A stretch of DNA of 24,625 bases from a virus, in the IMG/VR virus record IMGVR_UViG_3300035670_005553, positions 1 to 24,625 of that record, one strand, 5' to 3'. Made by a program: the position numbers and the translations under genes. Below, one piece after another: positions 24,609 to 24,625 of this stretch. The notes under the pieces were generated by a model. It made no database searches. It was not told where the DNA came from and was given only the letters and a program-made list of their open reading frames with translations. How positions within the stretch are numbered: position 1 is the stretch's first letter; each line of letters starts with the position of its first letter.

Positions 24609-24625
24609 ATGAAAGAGAGAACGCT
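24609..24625 (+). CDS. Start of a further gene (partial, truncated by window end)
   Basis: ATG at 24609 begins a frame MKERT that runs off the window. It is called only because a full promoter ends exactly 7 nt upstream. Nothing can be said about its product. Confidence 0.4.

Overview
This window is the structural half and the start of the replication half of a tailed-phage (siphovirus) genome, very probably one infecting an actinobacterium. The phage assignment rests on a nearly complete HK97-type virion module: portal, prohead protease, major capsid, connector, tail terminator, tail tube, G/GT chaperone with -1 frameshift, tape measure and minor tail proteins. The host assignment rests on a minus-strand WhiB-family gene (four Cys plus a GIWGG motif) and on several TANNNT boxes placed 6-8 nt in front of start codons, the actinobacterial leaderless-mRNA arrangement. 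Base composition is roughly balanced rather than GC-rich, which suggests a moderate-GC, perhaps aquatic, actinobacterium; that last step is inference. The large terminase would lie upstream of the window.

Layout. 1-7750: the end of a small membrane protein, the portal, then an unusual surface cassette (a 119-aa structural protein, a 742-aa collagen-like fibre, an Asp-box repeat protein, a 66-aa protein and a GT2 glycosyltransferase), then a prohead protease with a large N-terminal extra domain and a 58-aa protein. These genes overlap by 1-4 nt or abut, apart from a 26-nt overlap at the chosen start of the Asp-box gene, and look translationally coupled. 7751-9120: a structured leader, the major capsid gene and a strong terminator. 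9122-12741: a self-contained sugar cassette (GT4 and GT2 glycosyltransferases, an RmlD-like reductase and a CapE/WbjB/FnlA-like UDP-GlcNAc 4,6-dehydratase) with its own leaderless promoter. 12739-14606: a second leaderless promoter, then connector, tail terminator, tail tube and the frameshifted chaperone pair, closed by a GCAA-loop terminator. 14616-20149: promoter, a basic 272-aa protein, tape measure, and a minor tail protein that appears split in two with extra carbohydrate-binding-like and fibronectin III domains. 20147-21800: glycine-rich tail protein, two holin-type membrane proteins and a compact M23 endolysin. 21802-21905: a short transcript-like unit (promoter, palindrome, terminator) with no convincing gene. 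21903-22163 (minus): whiB. 22163-24625: rightward early genes, with a YqaJ/lambda-Exo-like recombinase, small hypotheticals, a possible single-strand-annealing partner, a coiled-coil protein, an HNH endonuclease, and the first codons of a further gene behind a TTGACT/TAATCT promoter.

How it fits together: the virion genes build a long-tailed particle carrying collagen-like, beta-propeller-like, CBM-like, FnIII and polyglycine surface elements. The three glycosyltransferases and two nucleotide-sugar enzymes sit inside the capsid-tail operon rather than in an accessory region. The most interesting hypothesis is that the phage makes its own deoxy-amino sugar and places it on its virion, or alternatively on the host surface.
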